A stretch of 64,000 nt of DNA from NCBI RefSeq assembly GCF_964275005.1, contig NC_092694.1, forward strand, positions 31,018,359 through 31,082,358, in the 5' to 3' direction. The notes under the pieces are model-generated. The model was not told the DNA's origin. It saw nothing but the letters and a program-made list of their open reading frames with translations, and ran no database searches. The stretch is from Diadema setosum (Eukaryota; Echinodermata; Echinoidea; Diadematoida; Diadematidae). Made by a program: the position numbers and the translations under genes. Positions 1 through 11,200 of the stretch are shown here, piece by piece (the stretch's first letter is position 1; every line of letters begins with the position of its first letter).

Positions 1-564
1 TCCTAGTAATAGTAGAGTTGTACTGAGTGCAATACAATGTACACTTGCACTATTATGGAAACATTCAAAGTGCAAAACAATTATATTCATATTCAGATGG
101 ACAGAAAAATCCATCTGTAAGGAGAAGTTTTTATCGGTTTCTGACTTCTAAGACTCTCCTCAGGGAATTCCATGAGGCCAGACTTTATGTACAGTAGTCT
201 CGACGGAACATGTTCCCAATGATACTTGTAAGATACTACATTGGTAGACGATATTCAACTCGGACCACAGTGATATTTTCAAAGAAATGTGATATTTTTA
301 AAGATCCAGTCACGGGTCAACAACCAATTGCTGCCAAAGATCAGTCGGCCTGATGAAGCTTCCAGGAGCGGACATGAAACGCCACCACTCCAAAATACAA
401 GTAAAGTCTCGTAGTCGACTAGATTACAGATATATACCGGTACTGTAGTTCATGTGTTTATATAGTTTTCTAGTTACACATGTATTCATTTCAATGTTCA
501 CCCATGAATGATATGGCAATAAATCAAAATAAAAGTACAATATAAATCAAAATAACAGCACAAT
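1..564. other. Non-coding, no gene seen
   Basis: AT-rich sequence with stops in all frames. It may be the intron of the Src-family gene whose first coding exon lies to the right on the minus strand. The stretch near 345-410 resembles the short spacers often found beside non-LTR retrotransposon remnants, but no family can be named from it. Confidence 0.4.
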
Positions 565-1092
565 CAAAGCATTTAATAGTGAGACCCCACCTTGAATATG
601 GCAATTGTGCTTGGAGCCCACAACTCAAGCGTGACATACAATTTAAGTACCATAGAAAAAGTTCAAAGAAGAGCAAAAAATAATACCCCCCCCCCCTACA
701 TAATCTGCCATATATGCTGAAAGATTAACACTAGAGAAATTGAAACTTCCTACTCTTGCCTACAGAAGACTCAGAGGTGACAATACTGACATGATCCAAG
801 TCTTCAAAATCATGAATGGCTTCACTGACACCAACTGTTCCAAGCTTTTCAAAGCAAAAGATGAGAAAGTTTATTTTCGGGGCCACAAATTCAAGATCCA
901 GGATTAACATGCACGTCTGAACATCAGGAAAAAAAAAAACTTCACTCACAGGGTAGTAACTCACTGGAACATGCTACCAATGTCAGCTGTGGCCTGTGGA
1001 AGCAACTAGGGCCTACAGTCAAAAGATTCAAGTCAGAAATAGACGTTTTCCTGTCAAAGAAATACAACAAGTTCACATACTCCGCAGAGTAA
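565..1092 (+). mobile_element. 3' end of a CR1/jockey-like LINE (degraded)
   Basis: The conceptual translation carries the C-terminal hallmarks of a non-LTR reverse transcriptase ORF. First comes VRPHLEYGNCAWSP near 570-615, then KLKLPTLAYRRLRGDN near 738-785 and IQVFKIMNGF just after. It ends in a serine- and lysine-rich tail with a stop at 1090-1092. At least two frame changes and a poly-C tract near 685 break the frame, so this is a dead, 5'-truncated copy. The family call (CR1/jockey clade) rests on these C-terminal motifs alone. It lies in sense opposite to the Src-family exon, probably within that gene's first intron. Confidence 0.75.
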
Positions 1093-1648
1093 TCATCTTA
1101 ACTAGTAGCAGTCATTAATGCAATAAAAGACGAGGCATTTAAGTTTGACATACAGTGGAAAATTGCTGAAAGTGGGAGGGCATTACAAGACTACTAGGGC
1201 CTACTGTCTTTCCAGAAGCCCGACAAGACAGGTGAATACAGGTGAATACAGGTGGTAGTTCACATTCAAATGTCCACTTGTTTCACAAATGTTTGGTGAT
1301 TCTGGGTGTTCTCGGGTCAGCAAACAGTCATCTTGATGATTTTTATGTAGACTTACATTTACCATATTTCATAAACATCCCCGGCCCTTTTTATTGATTA
1401 GATACCCTATAAATTATTACAAGTTTTATACAACCAACTGGGCGCATGGGGCCATGGGCAATGCAAAATTAATCAAAGAGATACACTGTACATCCATCAT
1501 ATTACTGCGCATGCAACTTGCAGGACGTAGATCTAGAATGTCCTGTGCAGTGTGCCGTGTGTCTGTGAGTTTATGACATGAATTGGTTGACAGTATGGAA
1601 CCTAATGGTAGTGGTAGATATACCAGGTAGGATCAGGACAATACTTAC
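1093..1648. other. Intron-like stretch
   Basis: No exon was recognised. A 9-bp direct repeat (AGGTGAATAC-like, about 1231-1255) is the only structure seen. The right edge is the splice donor of the Src-family exon on the minus strand (GTAAGTAT at 1648-1641). Confidence 0.4.
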
Positions 1649-2073
1649 GGTTCCGATTCTAAAGATTGCACTTTGGCCACGTAGTTGCACGGAATATAAC
1701 CTTCTCTGCCGGTCAGACGCGAACGAGCTAGCCACCAGTCTCCCGAATCGTTTTGAACTTCTAGCTCCTCTCCCTTTTTAAACCCTAAATCGTCTTGTGT
1801 TCTCGCTTCATAGTCAAATAGGGCAACATATCTCTTAAAATTTGTCGGTTCATTTCGGCTCGAGCCAGAAGAAGGAACAATAGCAGATGCACCGCCGACG
1901 TACGGCTGGTGCGACGAGTGTGTGGGACCAACCACAATATGCGACCCCGGAGCCACGGCCGGGGTAGTGACTTGCATTCCGACATCGTTCGCTCCAGTAC
2001 CAGCCACGGTCGACGATGGAGTGTAGTGTTTTTCGCTCTTTGCGAGTCCTAATCCGCGGAGACAATTTCCCAT
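1649..2073 (-). CDS. Src-family tyrosine kinase, first coding exon (N-terminus + SH3)
   Basis: Encodes the N-terminal 141 residues of a Src-family non-receptor tyrosine kinase, a membrane-anchored signalling enzyme. It opens MGNC: Gly2 fits N-myristoylation and Cys4 is a possible palmitoylation site. Residues 5-80 are a low-complexity unique region rich in Ser, Thr, Gly and Val. Residues 82-134 form a complete SH3 domain with ALFDY (84-88), the WW pair at 113-114 and GYIPCNYV (125-132). The usual family form is GYIPSNYV, so Cys129 is a small oddity. The start has a good context (A at -3, G at +4). The exon ends in phase 2 at a consensus donor, GTAAGTAT, just after the SH3-SH2 linker SLESEP, where Src genes normally have an intron. 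SH2 and kinase exons must lie beyond the left edge. Which Src paralogue this is cannot be settled from the SH3 alone. Confidence 0.93.
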
Positions 2074-3039
2074 CTTGGTGTTTGCTCTATTCCAAAATTC
2101 AAAATCCAGAAATCATGGAAACTTCACCAATAAATCACGTCGATGTATCCATTTGTCCAGTTATCATGATCACCCGATTACTAACAGCATCACAATTCAT
2201 CATTGAATGGTTTCGGCAAGCGACAACGTTGACTTACGTACAAGCAAATACGTACATTCAAAGGCATGCACAATGGGTGTTCCCTCTCACTAAAAATACA
2301 GTACGCTATTGGTAATTGGCCTAAGCACACAGTCTTTCCATGCATACGCCAAAATAAATAAGTCATTCCATTAGCCGTTATTGAAGGGGATGTTTATCTC
2401 AACAGACCCTAAGATATTAAAATTATATCTTTTATTCAATATAGACATCAATTTATGAGAAAATTTAGGTAACACAGCTGACGTGTAAGTAAAACACAAT
2501 AGGCGGAGGGATATAGTTGTGTACAGTTATGTTATATGGCAACTTATAAACAATGAATAGAGCAGTTGCAGAGAAACTTTTTACCGACTCGTCGTGCAAG
2601 ATGCAGACAATGGGCAAAATATTTTGAAAATGTTTTTGTAAAGTTATGATGTGAATTTTGCGCAATACAGGGGAACCCCCAAACCCCCTGCGTCTATAAA
2701 GCCCCTCTCCCAGTCACTTACACAGATCGCATCATTGATTATCACGATTCGTCGTTTGACTCCAGTCACCCGGCATTAGGACCTTGACACAGGAAACAAG
2801 TGGTCAGAAATTTTGAGTGTTTCTGACATGTGTAGAGGCCTAGGCCTACCCTAATAATAATAATGATAAAAAATAATAATAATAATAATAATAAAACAAA
2901 TTTTTCTTTGTGTGTGTACATATTCAGAAAGATTATGTGAAACTACTTCCTCTTTAGTTATCTGGATCAAGATAAATCTTAGGCTTTGAGTATTATTAGG
3001 TGCGGTTTATCTACCTCGCGAAGGCTCAATCTATCCATG
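2074..3039. other. Upstream region of the Src-like exon; possible + strand core promoter
   Basis: No coding exon was seen. A TATA-like box (CTATAAAG near 2693) sits about 25-30 bases before an Inr-like TCACTTAC on the plus strand, but no gene follows that could use it. A (TAA)n microsatellite occupies about 2850-2895. The 5'UTR of the Src-like gene probably starts somewhere here on the minus strand. Confidence 0.3.
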
Positions 3040-3929
3040 GGCGTAAATCCCGGGGGGGATGGGGGGGATATATCCCCCCCTGAAATGGAGGAGGGGGGGG
3101 ATGGCCTGTACAATCATCCCCCCCTGAATTTTGAGGGGGAAAAATGGAGGAAGCAGAAATGTGATTGTATCAATTTTGGCATATTGCATGACGTTTGTAC
3201 GCCGGCCTTCAGACAGGTAACAGAGCTGAATAGTATTCTATCTTGTAGGAAAATGTATAATTTTCTCAAGCGCTCGCTCGCTTCGCTCGCTCGCGAAGAA
3301 AGTAACATCGACATACACTGTAAGGTATGGCTCAGGCGTTGACAACGTCAAATAGTATAGGTCTACATGTAAACATGCTATGACGCGAGTAACTGGGGAC
3401 CATCTGCTAAATATATACGAAAACATACAAACAAACAATAACAACAACTTTATCGCCATAATTGAATCCCCTCCATTTCCTGAATCATTCCTGAGAAACG
3501 ACAGTGACTGATGACTCAGTCAGGATACATCTATGGGCATACCAAGGGAAGATCAGGGACGTCGAATCTATGGGGGGCAAAGGGGCATTTGCCCCGCCCC
3601 AAAGGAAGTGTTTAGACAGACAAATCATTTATCCACAAGCAATTCCCGAGATGAGGACAAATCTCGAACTTTCTTAATGGAAAATTGTCCAAATATCGCC
3701 AGAACTATGCACCAGATCGTTGTATTGCAATCATGAACATGCAAAAGGTCCACTAATACACCTATACAGGATAAGGGATAAACTTTGTACACTTTTGACA
3801 TAGACGTATATTCCCTAAATTATCAAAGAGTGTGCAGCAGATCTTTCACTTAACAAAAGCAACCTAATATGTATAGAGGCGTCGATGGGGGGGGGGGGAT
3901 GGTTCTCAAATAAAAGTGGGACAAACAAA

Positions 3930-6735
3930 AGCGAAAAATATAGCTACAAACGGCAGTTTTTGGAGTGTAATGTTAAAATTTTAAAGCTCGCTCGCTCCGC
4001 TCGCTCGCATTTAACCGCTATGCCATTCTCCTGATGTTGCTGCCAGTGATTGACAGCAGGTGGACCCGGTGCGCCCCCCCCCCTTAATTTCCAAAGCGAA
4101 AAAATACAGCCACAAACGGCAGTCTTTGGACTGTAAAATGTCAAAATTTTCAAGCTCGCTCGCTCCTCTCGCTCGCATTTAACCGCTATGCCATTCTCCT
4201 GATGTTGATGCCAGTAATTGCCGACAGCTGCACTCGGTGTGCCCCCTAAATTTCCAAAGCGAAAAAGTATAGCTACAAACGGCAGTTTTTAGACTGTAAA
4301 ATGTCAAAATTTTCAAGCTCGCTCGCATTTAATCGCTATGCCATTCTCCTGATGTTGCTGCCAGTGACTGTGAGCAGGTGCGCCCCCCTTAATTTCCAAA
4401 GCGAAAAATATAGCTACAAACGGCAGTTTGGGGACTGTAAAATGTCAAATTTTTGAAGCTCGCTCGCTTCGCTCGCTCGCATTTAATTATTATTCCATTC
4501 TCCTGATGTTGCTGCCAGTAACTGCCAGCAGTTTTCGCCCGGTGCGCCCCCTTAATTTCCAAAGCGAAAAATATAGCTACAAACGGCAGTTTTTGGACTG
4601 TCAAATGTCAAAATTTTGAAGCTCGCTCGCTTCGCTCGCTCGCATTTAATCATTATATGCCATTCTCCTGAAGTTGCTGCCAGTAATTGCCAGCAGTTTT
4701 CGCCCGGTGCGCCCCCCCCCCCTTAATTTCCCAAGCGAAAAAATACTAGTACAGCCACAAAGGACATGTGGGACTGTAAAATATCAAAATTTTCAAGCTC
4801 ACTCGCTTCGCTCGCTCGCATTTAATCGTTATGCCATTCTGATGTTGCTGCCCGATTGCTGGCAGTTGTGCCCGGTGTGCCCCCATAATTTCCAAAGCGA
4901 AAAAATACAGCCACAAACGGCAGTCTTTGGACTGTAAAATGTCAAAATTTTCAAGCTCGCTCGCCCCGCTCGCTCGCATTTAACTGCTATGCCATTCTCC
5001 TGATGTTGCTGCCAGTAATTGCCAGCAGTTGCGCCTGATGCGCCCCCCCCCTTAATTTCCAAAGCGAAAAAGTATAGCTACAAACGGCAGTTTTTAGACT
5101 GTACAATGTTAAAATTTTCATGCTCGCTCGCTCGCATTTTATCGCTATGCCATTCTCCTGATGTTGCTGCCAGTAACTGCCAGCAGTTTTCGCCCGGTGC
5201 GCCCCCTTTATTTCCAAAGCGAAAAATATAGCTACAAACGGCAGTTTTTGGACTGTCAAATGTCAAAATTTTGAAGCTCGCTCGCATTTAATCATTATGC
5301 CATTCTCCTGATGTTGCTGCCAGTAACTGCCAGCAGTTTTCGCCCGGTGCGCCCCCTTAATTTCCAAAGCGAAAAATATAGCTACAAACGGCAGTTTTTG
5401 GACTGTCAAATGTCAAAATTTTGAAGCTCGCTCGCTTCGCTCGCTCGCATTTAATCATTATATGCCATTCTCCTGAAGTTGCTGCCAGTAATTGCCAGCA
5501 GTTTTCGCCCGGTGCGCCCCCCCCCCTTAATTTCCCAAGCGAAAAAATACTAGTACAGCCACAAAGGACATGTGGGACTGTAAAATATCAAAATTTTCAA
5601 GCTCACTCGCTTCGCTCGCTCGCATTTAATCGTTATGCCATTCTGATGTTGCTGCCCGATTGCTGGCAGTTGCGCCCGGTGTGCCCCCATAATTTCCAAA
5701 GCGAAAAAATACAGCCACAAACGGCAGTCTTTGGACTGTAAAATGTCAAAATTTTCAAGCTCGCTCGCCCCGCTCGCTCGCATTTAACTGCTATGCCATT
5801 CTCCTGATGTTGCTGCCAGTAATTGCCAGCAGTTGCGCCTGATGCGCCCCCCCCCCCTTAATTTCCAAAGCGAAAAAGTATAGCTACAAACGGCAGTTTT
5901 TAGACTGTAAAATGTTAAAATTTTCATGCTCGCTCGCTCGCATTTTATCGCTATGCCATTCTCCTGATGTTGCTGCCAGTAACTGCCAGCAGTTTTCGCC
6001 CGGTGCGCCCCCTTTATTTCCAAAGCGAAAAATATAGCTACAAACGGCAGTTTTTGGACTGTCAAATGTCAAAATTTTGAAGCTCGCTCGCATTTAATCA
6101 TTATGCCATTCTCCTGATGTTGCTGCCAGTAATTGCCAGCAGTTTTCGCCCGGTGCGCCCCCCCCCCCCCCTTAATTTCCCAAGCGAAAAAATACTAGTA
6201 CAGCCACAAAGGACATGTGGGACTGTAAAATATCAAAATTTTCAAGCTCACTCGCTTCGCTCGCTCGCATTTAATCGTTATGCCATTCTGATGTTGCTGC
6301 CCGATTGCTGGCAGTTGCGCCCGGTGTGCCCCCATAATTTCCAAAGCGAAAAATACAGCCACAAACGGCAGTCTTTGGACTGTAAAATGTCAAAATTTTC
6401 AAGCTCGCTCACCCCGCTCGCTCGCATTTAACTGCTATGCCATTCTCCTGATGTTGCTGCCAGTAATTGCCAGCAGTTGCGCCTGATGCGGCACCCCTTA
6501 ATTTCCAAAGCGAAAAAGTATAGCTACAAACGGCAGTTTTTAGACTGTAAAATGTTAAAATTTTCATGCTCGCTCGCTCCGCTGGCTCGCATTTTATCGC
6601 TATGCCATTCTCCTGATGTTGCTGCCAGTGATTGACAGCAGTTGCACCTGGTGTGCCCCCCTTAATTTCCAAAGCGAAGAATATAGCTACAAACGGCAGT
6701 TTTTGGACTGAAAAATGTCAAAATTTTCAACGCAG
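3930..6735. repeat. Satellite-like array, about 18 units of 142-175 bp
   Basis: Units begin GCTACAAACGGCAGT, or the variant GCCACAAA. Starts lie near 3943, 4109, 4271, 4413, 4576, 4753, 4910, 5080, 5232, 5381, 5558, 5712, 5883, 6036, 6203, 6358, 6522 and 6684. Each carries a CTCGCTCGC motif, in many units as an inverted repeat (GCTCGCTCGC-TTC-GCTCGC). A block of five units is repeated with an 804-805 bp period (4576 to 5381, 4746 to 5550). It recurs again after 645 bp with one unit missing (6195). Short open frames across the array are by-products of the repeat and show no gene-like features. Confidence 0.9.
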
Positions 6736-7299
6736 AAAGATTTCACCGTAGGAGGGGGAAACCCCCCTACCATACCCTCCCCCTTGCTTGATTCGTTCCC
6801 TCACATAACCGCTCCTCCTAAGATCAAATCCTGTTTACGCCGATGATAGGCCCCATTATTTAGTAGGCCTTCACAGTGATGTCGCACAGCAAGAACTGAA
6901 ATACCACGATTTTGTCATTCAATAATATATTGTGAATATTTCATTTTCTTATCGTTTTTTTTAAGAAAAGAAAACAAAATTTTCACCACAAGTGAGCACC
7001 AGATCGCTGAATTTCAGGTCTGAAAATGCAAAATCTTCCTCGTGTGGGAGAGGGATACCCCCCCCCCCTCCCCCCCCCCCCCCATACACACCCTTCCCCC
7101 GTTCGGTCGTTCCGCTCCCTCTCACAGATATTTCCCAAAAAAAAAAAATGTTTTCATACTTTTAAGGTCTGATTTTCCGCCGAAAGTCGTCTGACAAGCA
7201 AAAAAAAAAAAAAGCAACAAGAACAAAAAGTCTTTATGTTGTTGCTGCCACTTTTCTCCCACTTTATATTTCATGCAAAAGAGTGGGGCATCCGATCCC

Positions 7300-7376
7300 T
7301 GTAAAGTGTGTGTGTGTGTGGGGGGGGGGGGGCACAAAGCTTCTCCCCCCCCCCCCCCCCCAAAAAAAAAAAAAAA
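7300..7376. repeat. (GT)n followed by poly-G, poly-C and poly-A runs
   Basis: A chain of simple tracts near the right end of the composite element: GT repeats, then about 15 G, about 17 C and about 14 A. Such chains are assembly- and replication-prone. Confidence 0.9.
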
Positions 7377-7519
7377 GGCTGCGCCGGTCCGGTTATGGGC
7401 TTGTAATCGTGGTGATAGTGACCATCCCCCCCACTCCTCAGTATGGATTTACGCCGTTGAATCTATCACAACTATGAGGTTTTTGGTTGTTTAGTATACA
7501 GCACATAATTGTGATTAAC

Positions 7520-8700
7520 ATGCAAAGTAAATTCAATGTTCCTTTTTGTTTGATTGGGGATTTCAATGCTCCCGCAGGTTTACTTGTTGATTATTTAGAT
7601 AATGATGATTTTTAATCTGAACCTGTTGGTTTGAATGTTTGTGATGTTTCAAGTCGGTTACTTATCTATGTCTTGTAACATGCCCATGGAACTTAGAATA
7701 CGGATGTTAAGGTAAAAATTATGGTCATATGAAGGCGTAAAATGTTATTGATTTGTGTAAAAGTTTAGGTCTTGTTATTGTCAAAGGACGGTTATAACGG
7801 TACAGTGGCAATTTCACGTGTTTTTAACAAAAATGGAGGCAAATAGCGCAATTGATTAGGCCTTCGCAATTGTTTCCCATAAAACTTCCAAAATTTTCAT
7901 GTTGACTTGTTTGATAAGTGTTTATTAGGTATACACTGCCCTATTGCAATGATTCTGCAATCAAAGTCTTTGCAAGATTAAAAATAGGGCCTACACGATG
8001 TGGAAGTACGGACGTGTGATACCCCCCAGTCTTGATCAGTCGTGATTTATCTCAATCCAGGTACTTGTCTTTCCAGCGGCTACGCGAACTTATATCAGGA
8101 ATTACGGAAGGTGCCACTGAAAATGCAAGCCAGGAAGAAGTAGATCATAACTATATACGTGTCTGAAATTTGCAAGTCTTTGTTACAGGCATGCATCACG
8201 AGATATTGGTGTGTGTAAGTGGAGACAGTCAATGAAGTTTAAGTGTTATGAAAAACAGCATAATGGAAATTCTCTGTCACAATTATGGTTTGATGCTGAG
8301 TCTGACGCCGCCCGTAAAGCGTATCTTAATTGAAAGAACAGGCTATGCAGGAAAATTAAGCTATAGCCTATGCAGAAGATCAGATTTTGATGTTTTGCAA
8401 AGTGAATTGCTTTTGGCAAGTAGAAAAAATACAAAAACAAATATTAAGGTTGGCCCTATAAAAGGAAAAAGTATGGTAAAGATATTGATGCTTCTTTACG
8501 GTCCTTAAATATTATGAAAGGCAGCAAAGCATATTGGGATATATTTTAGGGTATTAATGATCTGGGTATATGAAGATATAAAGCTAATCGAAGCTTTCCA
8601 TAAGAAATTCGTTAGAACTTTATTTGAGTAGGTTCATGTACCCCAGACTGTATGATTTATGGAGAGACGGGTCGAGGATTGATTTTAAAACATGCATGTG
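7520..8700 (+). mobile_element. Degraded LINE (endonuclease and RT fragments)
   Basis: Translation near 7549-7570 gives LIGDFNA, the core of the APE-type endonuclease of non-LTR retrotransposons. It is followed at about 7745-7960 by pieces resembling that domain's C-terminal half (VIDLCKSLGL, GNFTC, FDKCLLGIHCPI). Near 8286-8327, WFDAESDAARKAYL matches the linker that normally precedes the reverse transcriptase. IEAFHKKFVRTLF near 8586-8622 recalls the far C-terminal part of the polymerase ORF. The polymerase core is missing, so the copy has a large internal deletion and many frame breaks. Clade is uncertain (CR1-like). Confidence 0.6.
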
Positions 8701-9035
8701 AAGTGCAGAGTCACCAATTTTTGGTTTAAAATGTTGAGAGGTAAAATATATTTATTCTTCCTTTTTTTTTCTCAAGGTTTTTTTTTTGTACATTGATAAT
8801 CCATCATTCAAGAAAACATTTGGACTATATGAACTCGTTAAAAACTCAGAATAATTTTTTCCAACTCAGATTTGAGGGTGTGATGAACAATATTTCAAAT
8901 GGTATCCTGTACACTTCTATGGAAGAAAACTGCTACACACAAGTTAGTTTGTGTAGCAGTGGTGTAAAAATGCACAGCAAATTGCAGTGCGATACCAGGA
9001 AAATTATTCCCTGAAACTAAAACTGAATCATGGTG

Positions 9036-9041
9036 TTTGTT

Positions 9042-9090
<49 letters not shown>
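9036..9090. repeat. (GT)n microsatellite
   Basis: About 22 GT units followed by a G run. Purely simple sequence. Confidence 0.97.
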
Positions 9091-9096
<6 letters not shown>

Positions 9097-9325
9097 GGGG
9101 AGGGGTTTCGTGCTTGTTTGTTTGTTGTTGTTTTTTTTTTTTGTCAGTAATGGGGAGAAACCGTGTTTGCACAAATTGTAGAATATTTAAAAGCAACCAT
9201 ACACATTGTATGTATTTTTAAAACTACTTAATCACCCTAAAAATAATCTGATGTTTTTGGCTTACGTAAGTTTCGGTGTAAAGATTGCATAAATTACATG
9301 TATCTGTGAATAATGGTCGATTTAA

Positions 9326-9876
9326 AGGACATTTTCACCTTCGGTGGAGAGAATGTAGCAATATTAGTAGAACTCATCATTGAAAGTTTGAGGAAAATCG
9401 GACAATCCGTTCAAAAGTTATGAATTTTTGAAGTTTTTGTGCAGTCACCGCTGGATGAGAAGACTACTGCAGTGTATGATGTCACATGCGTACAACAATA
9501 TAAGGAAAATATAAAGAGAATTTCACAAAATTTCATCTTTTGAAAAAAAGTACACATTCCCTGGACTCGTTACTGACACATGTTATGGGTAATATTATTC
9601 CCATTGTCTTTAGAAAGAGGCAAGTCAAGTGCTCTTTTATTATGCGAAAAAAGTGAAAATATGTTGATTTTTCTTTACATTTTCTTTACACTGTTGTACT
9701 CATATGACATCACGAGCCTTAGTAGTCTCCTCATCCTGCGGTTCCAACACAAAAATGTTAAAAATTCATAACTTTTGCATCGATTGTCCAATTTTCCTCA
9801 AACTTTCAGTGATGTGTTCTACTAATATTGCGGCATTCTCTCAATCCTTATGTCTATATGAAGGTGAAGTTGTCCT
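9326..9876. mobile_element. TTAA-flanked fold-back MITE, 551 bp
   Basis: Both ends abut TTAA (9322-9325 and 9877-9880). The element opens AGGACATTTTCACCTTC and closes with the near-perfect inverse GAAGGTGAAGTTGTCCT. The inverted arms run on for some 170 bp and include a conserved phrase reading AAAGTTATGAATTTTT on one side and AAAAATTCATAACTTTTG on the other. TTAA targeting is known for the piggyBac and Kolobok superfamilies; which one applies cannot be told without a transposase. Related copies lie at 16465-17270, 21770-22195, 24300-24615 and 42186-42751. Confidence 0.8.
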
Positions 9877-9880
9877 TTAA

Positions 9881-10750
9881 TAAGAACACATCACATTATG
9901 ATATGAAGTGTGTGCACTCTGCCTGTCTTCTCACATACGTGATGAGTTTCATCATATTTTTGTTTGCCCTTATTTTCCAAAGGAGAAAATGCAAGGAAAA
10001 ATAAAACAGAATTAAATTAATACGTGAGTCCCCGCGCGGTTGAATCAGAACAGGTAGGCCTACATACGACAAAAGATAGTATACGGAGAGAAATACCAAG
10101 TAAAGACAATATAACAAAATTACTATATTTGACCGACTAGAGTAGTTTGTGATTCCAGCCAGCTTTCATCTCATAAAATCACCATTTGAGACCTGTAAAG
10201 ACAAACTAATTTATATCAGTATGATCACATTTTTTCGAGAAATAAAATGAATTCGTCTCGTGTGTATAATTTAGACACAGATCTACTAATGGTTACATTT
10301 TTTGATATGTAACTCAAAAGTATTATCGCTATCACTTTCACACAGGACACCATAATGCATCTGTGCTATATCCTCCATAATCGGAAGGCTTAATCCATGA
10401 TCTGTGATTCATAATTCGCAGTTATTGCTCCTAAATTATTTTCCCGTTACCGTATAGAGCTGGAACAGTCCGAGGGTCGGGCGCGAGATAGGTAAACAGA
10501 GCGGGTTTAACCCGCTCTGTGGGTAAGGAGTTAACGCCACTTACGATAAAAACATTACAGTCTAAACCGTCTACAATAGTTATTAAAGTCATTGATCTCA
10601 GCCGTTAAGTGTACTCACGGGTAGAAAGTTTTTGACTTTACAGTAGTGCAACAATATTGAATTCTTTTCTTTGAAATGGCGTCCTTTGCCCTACTAACAT
10701 CTTTTCGAAGAAAGCCTTCTTGTTTTATTTTGGCAGCCCCCCCCCCCCCC

Positions 10751-10782
<32 letters not shown>

Positions 10783-10795
10783 GACTCTGTTATAC
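9881..10795. other. No gene seen; short palindrome at 10497-10519
   Basis: AT-rich single-copy-looking DNA. CAGAGCGGGTT-T-AACCCGCTCTG forms a perfect hairpin with 11-bp arms. A poly-C/poly-A tract lies at about 10738-10779. Confidence 0.5.
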
Positions 10796-10799
10796 AAGC

Positions 10800-11200
10800 A
10801 GTGACAAGTATGATCTTAGAGTTCTTTCTTCTCGTTTCTTTACATTGTGGGTAAATATATTTCCTTGTTCATGAATTCTAAACCCGACAATGAATGTATT
10901 AAATGTTGGGTACAATTTATTTGTCATTTCATACGTTCCAACAAGTATATCAGTTGCCAAAGGGTCAAGCTTATAGCAAATAATTGGCGATCGTTCTGTA
11001 TGGTAATTCATAACCCCGGGTTCATAACTAAGTATTGTAATCATGTCACAGATGTATGTGTAATGAAAATAATGTTGAAATTGTAGAAACTAGCTATAAT
11101 GAGTATCATATTTGTACATATCATGTGTGATTATATTGATAAAAAAAGAACTGTAAATGAAGCCATCCAGAGAATAAATAAATCAAATCTAATCAAGTGC
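10800..11200 (+). mobile_element. Possible LINE 3' tail
   Basis: The stretch ends near 11172-11195 in AATAAATAAATCAAATC, a tail form that recurs at 38010-38035 and near 49435. Such A-rich pentamer tails are typical of non-LTR element 3' ends. No protein motif was recognised upstream, so this is tentative. Confidence 0.3.

Larger units (their letters stand above)
3040..7455. mobile_element. 4.4-kb composite element with 11-bp inverted ends
   Basis: The left end GGCGTAAATCC (3040-3050) is matched exactly in reverse complement by GGATTTACGCC (7445-7455). Just inside both ends are long G or C runs typical of one element class. The interior holds an array of about 160-bp units, and further G/C-rich blocks near 3560-3600, 6735-6790 and 7040-7130. 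No transposase was recognised, so it would be non-autonomous. Another reading is that several related short elements landed side by side; internal GGCGTAAA-like ends near 6835 would fit that. No target-site duplication could be fixed. Confidence 0.5.

Noticed and set aside
2685-2740. TATA box plus initiator on the plus strand
   Set aside because: No plus-strand gene follows; kept only as a note in the regional entry.
3944-6672. Many short open frames with recurring peptides (for example SSFRPVRP, NCWQLLAATSGEW)
   Set aside because: They repeat with the satellite period, occur on both strands and end at unit-length changes.
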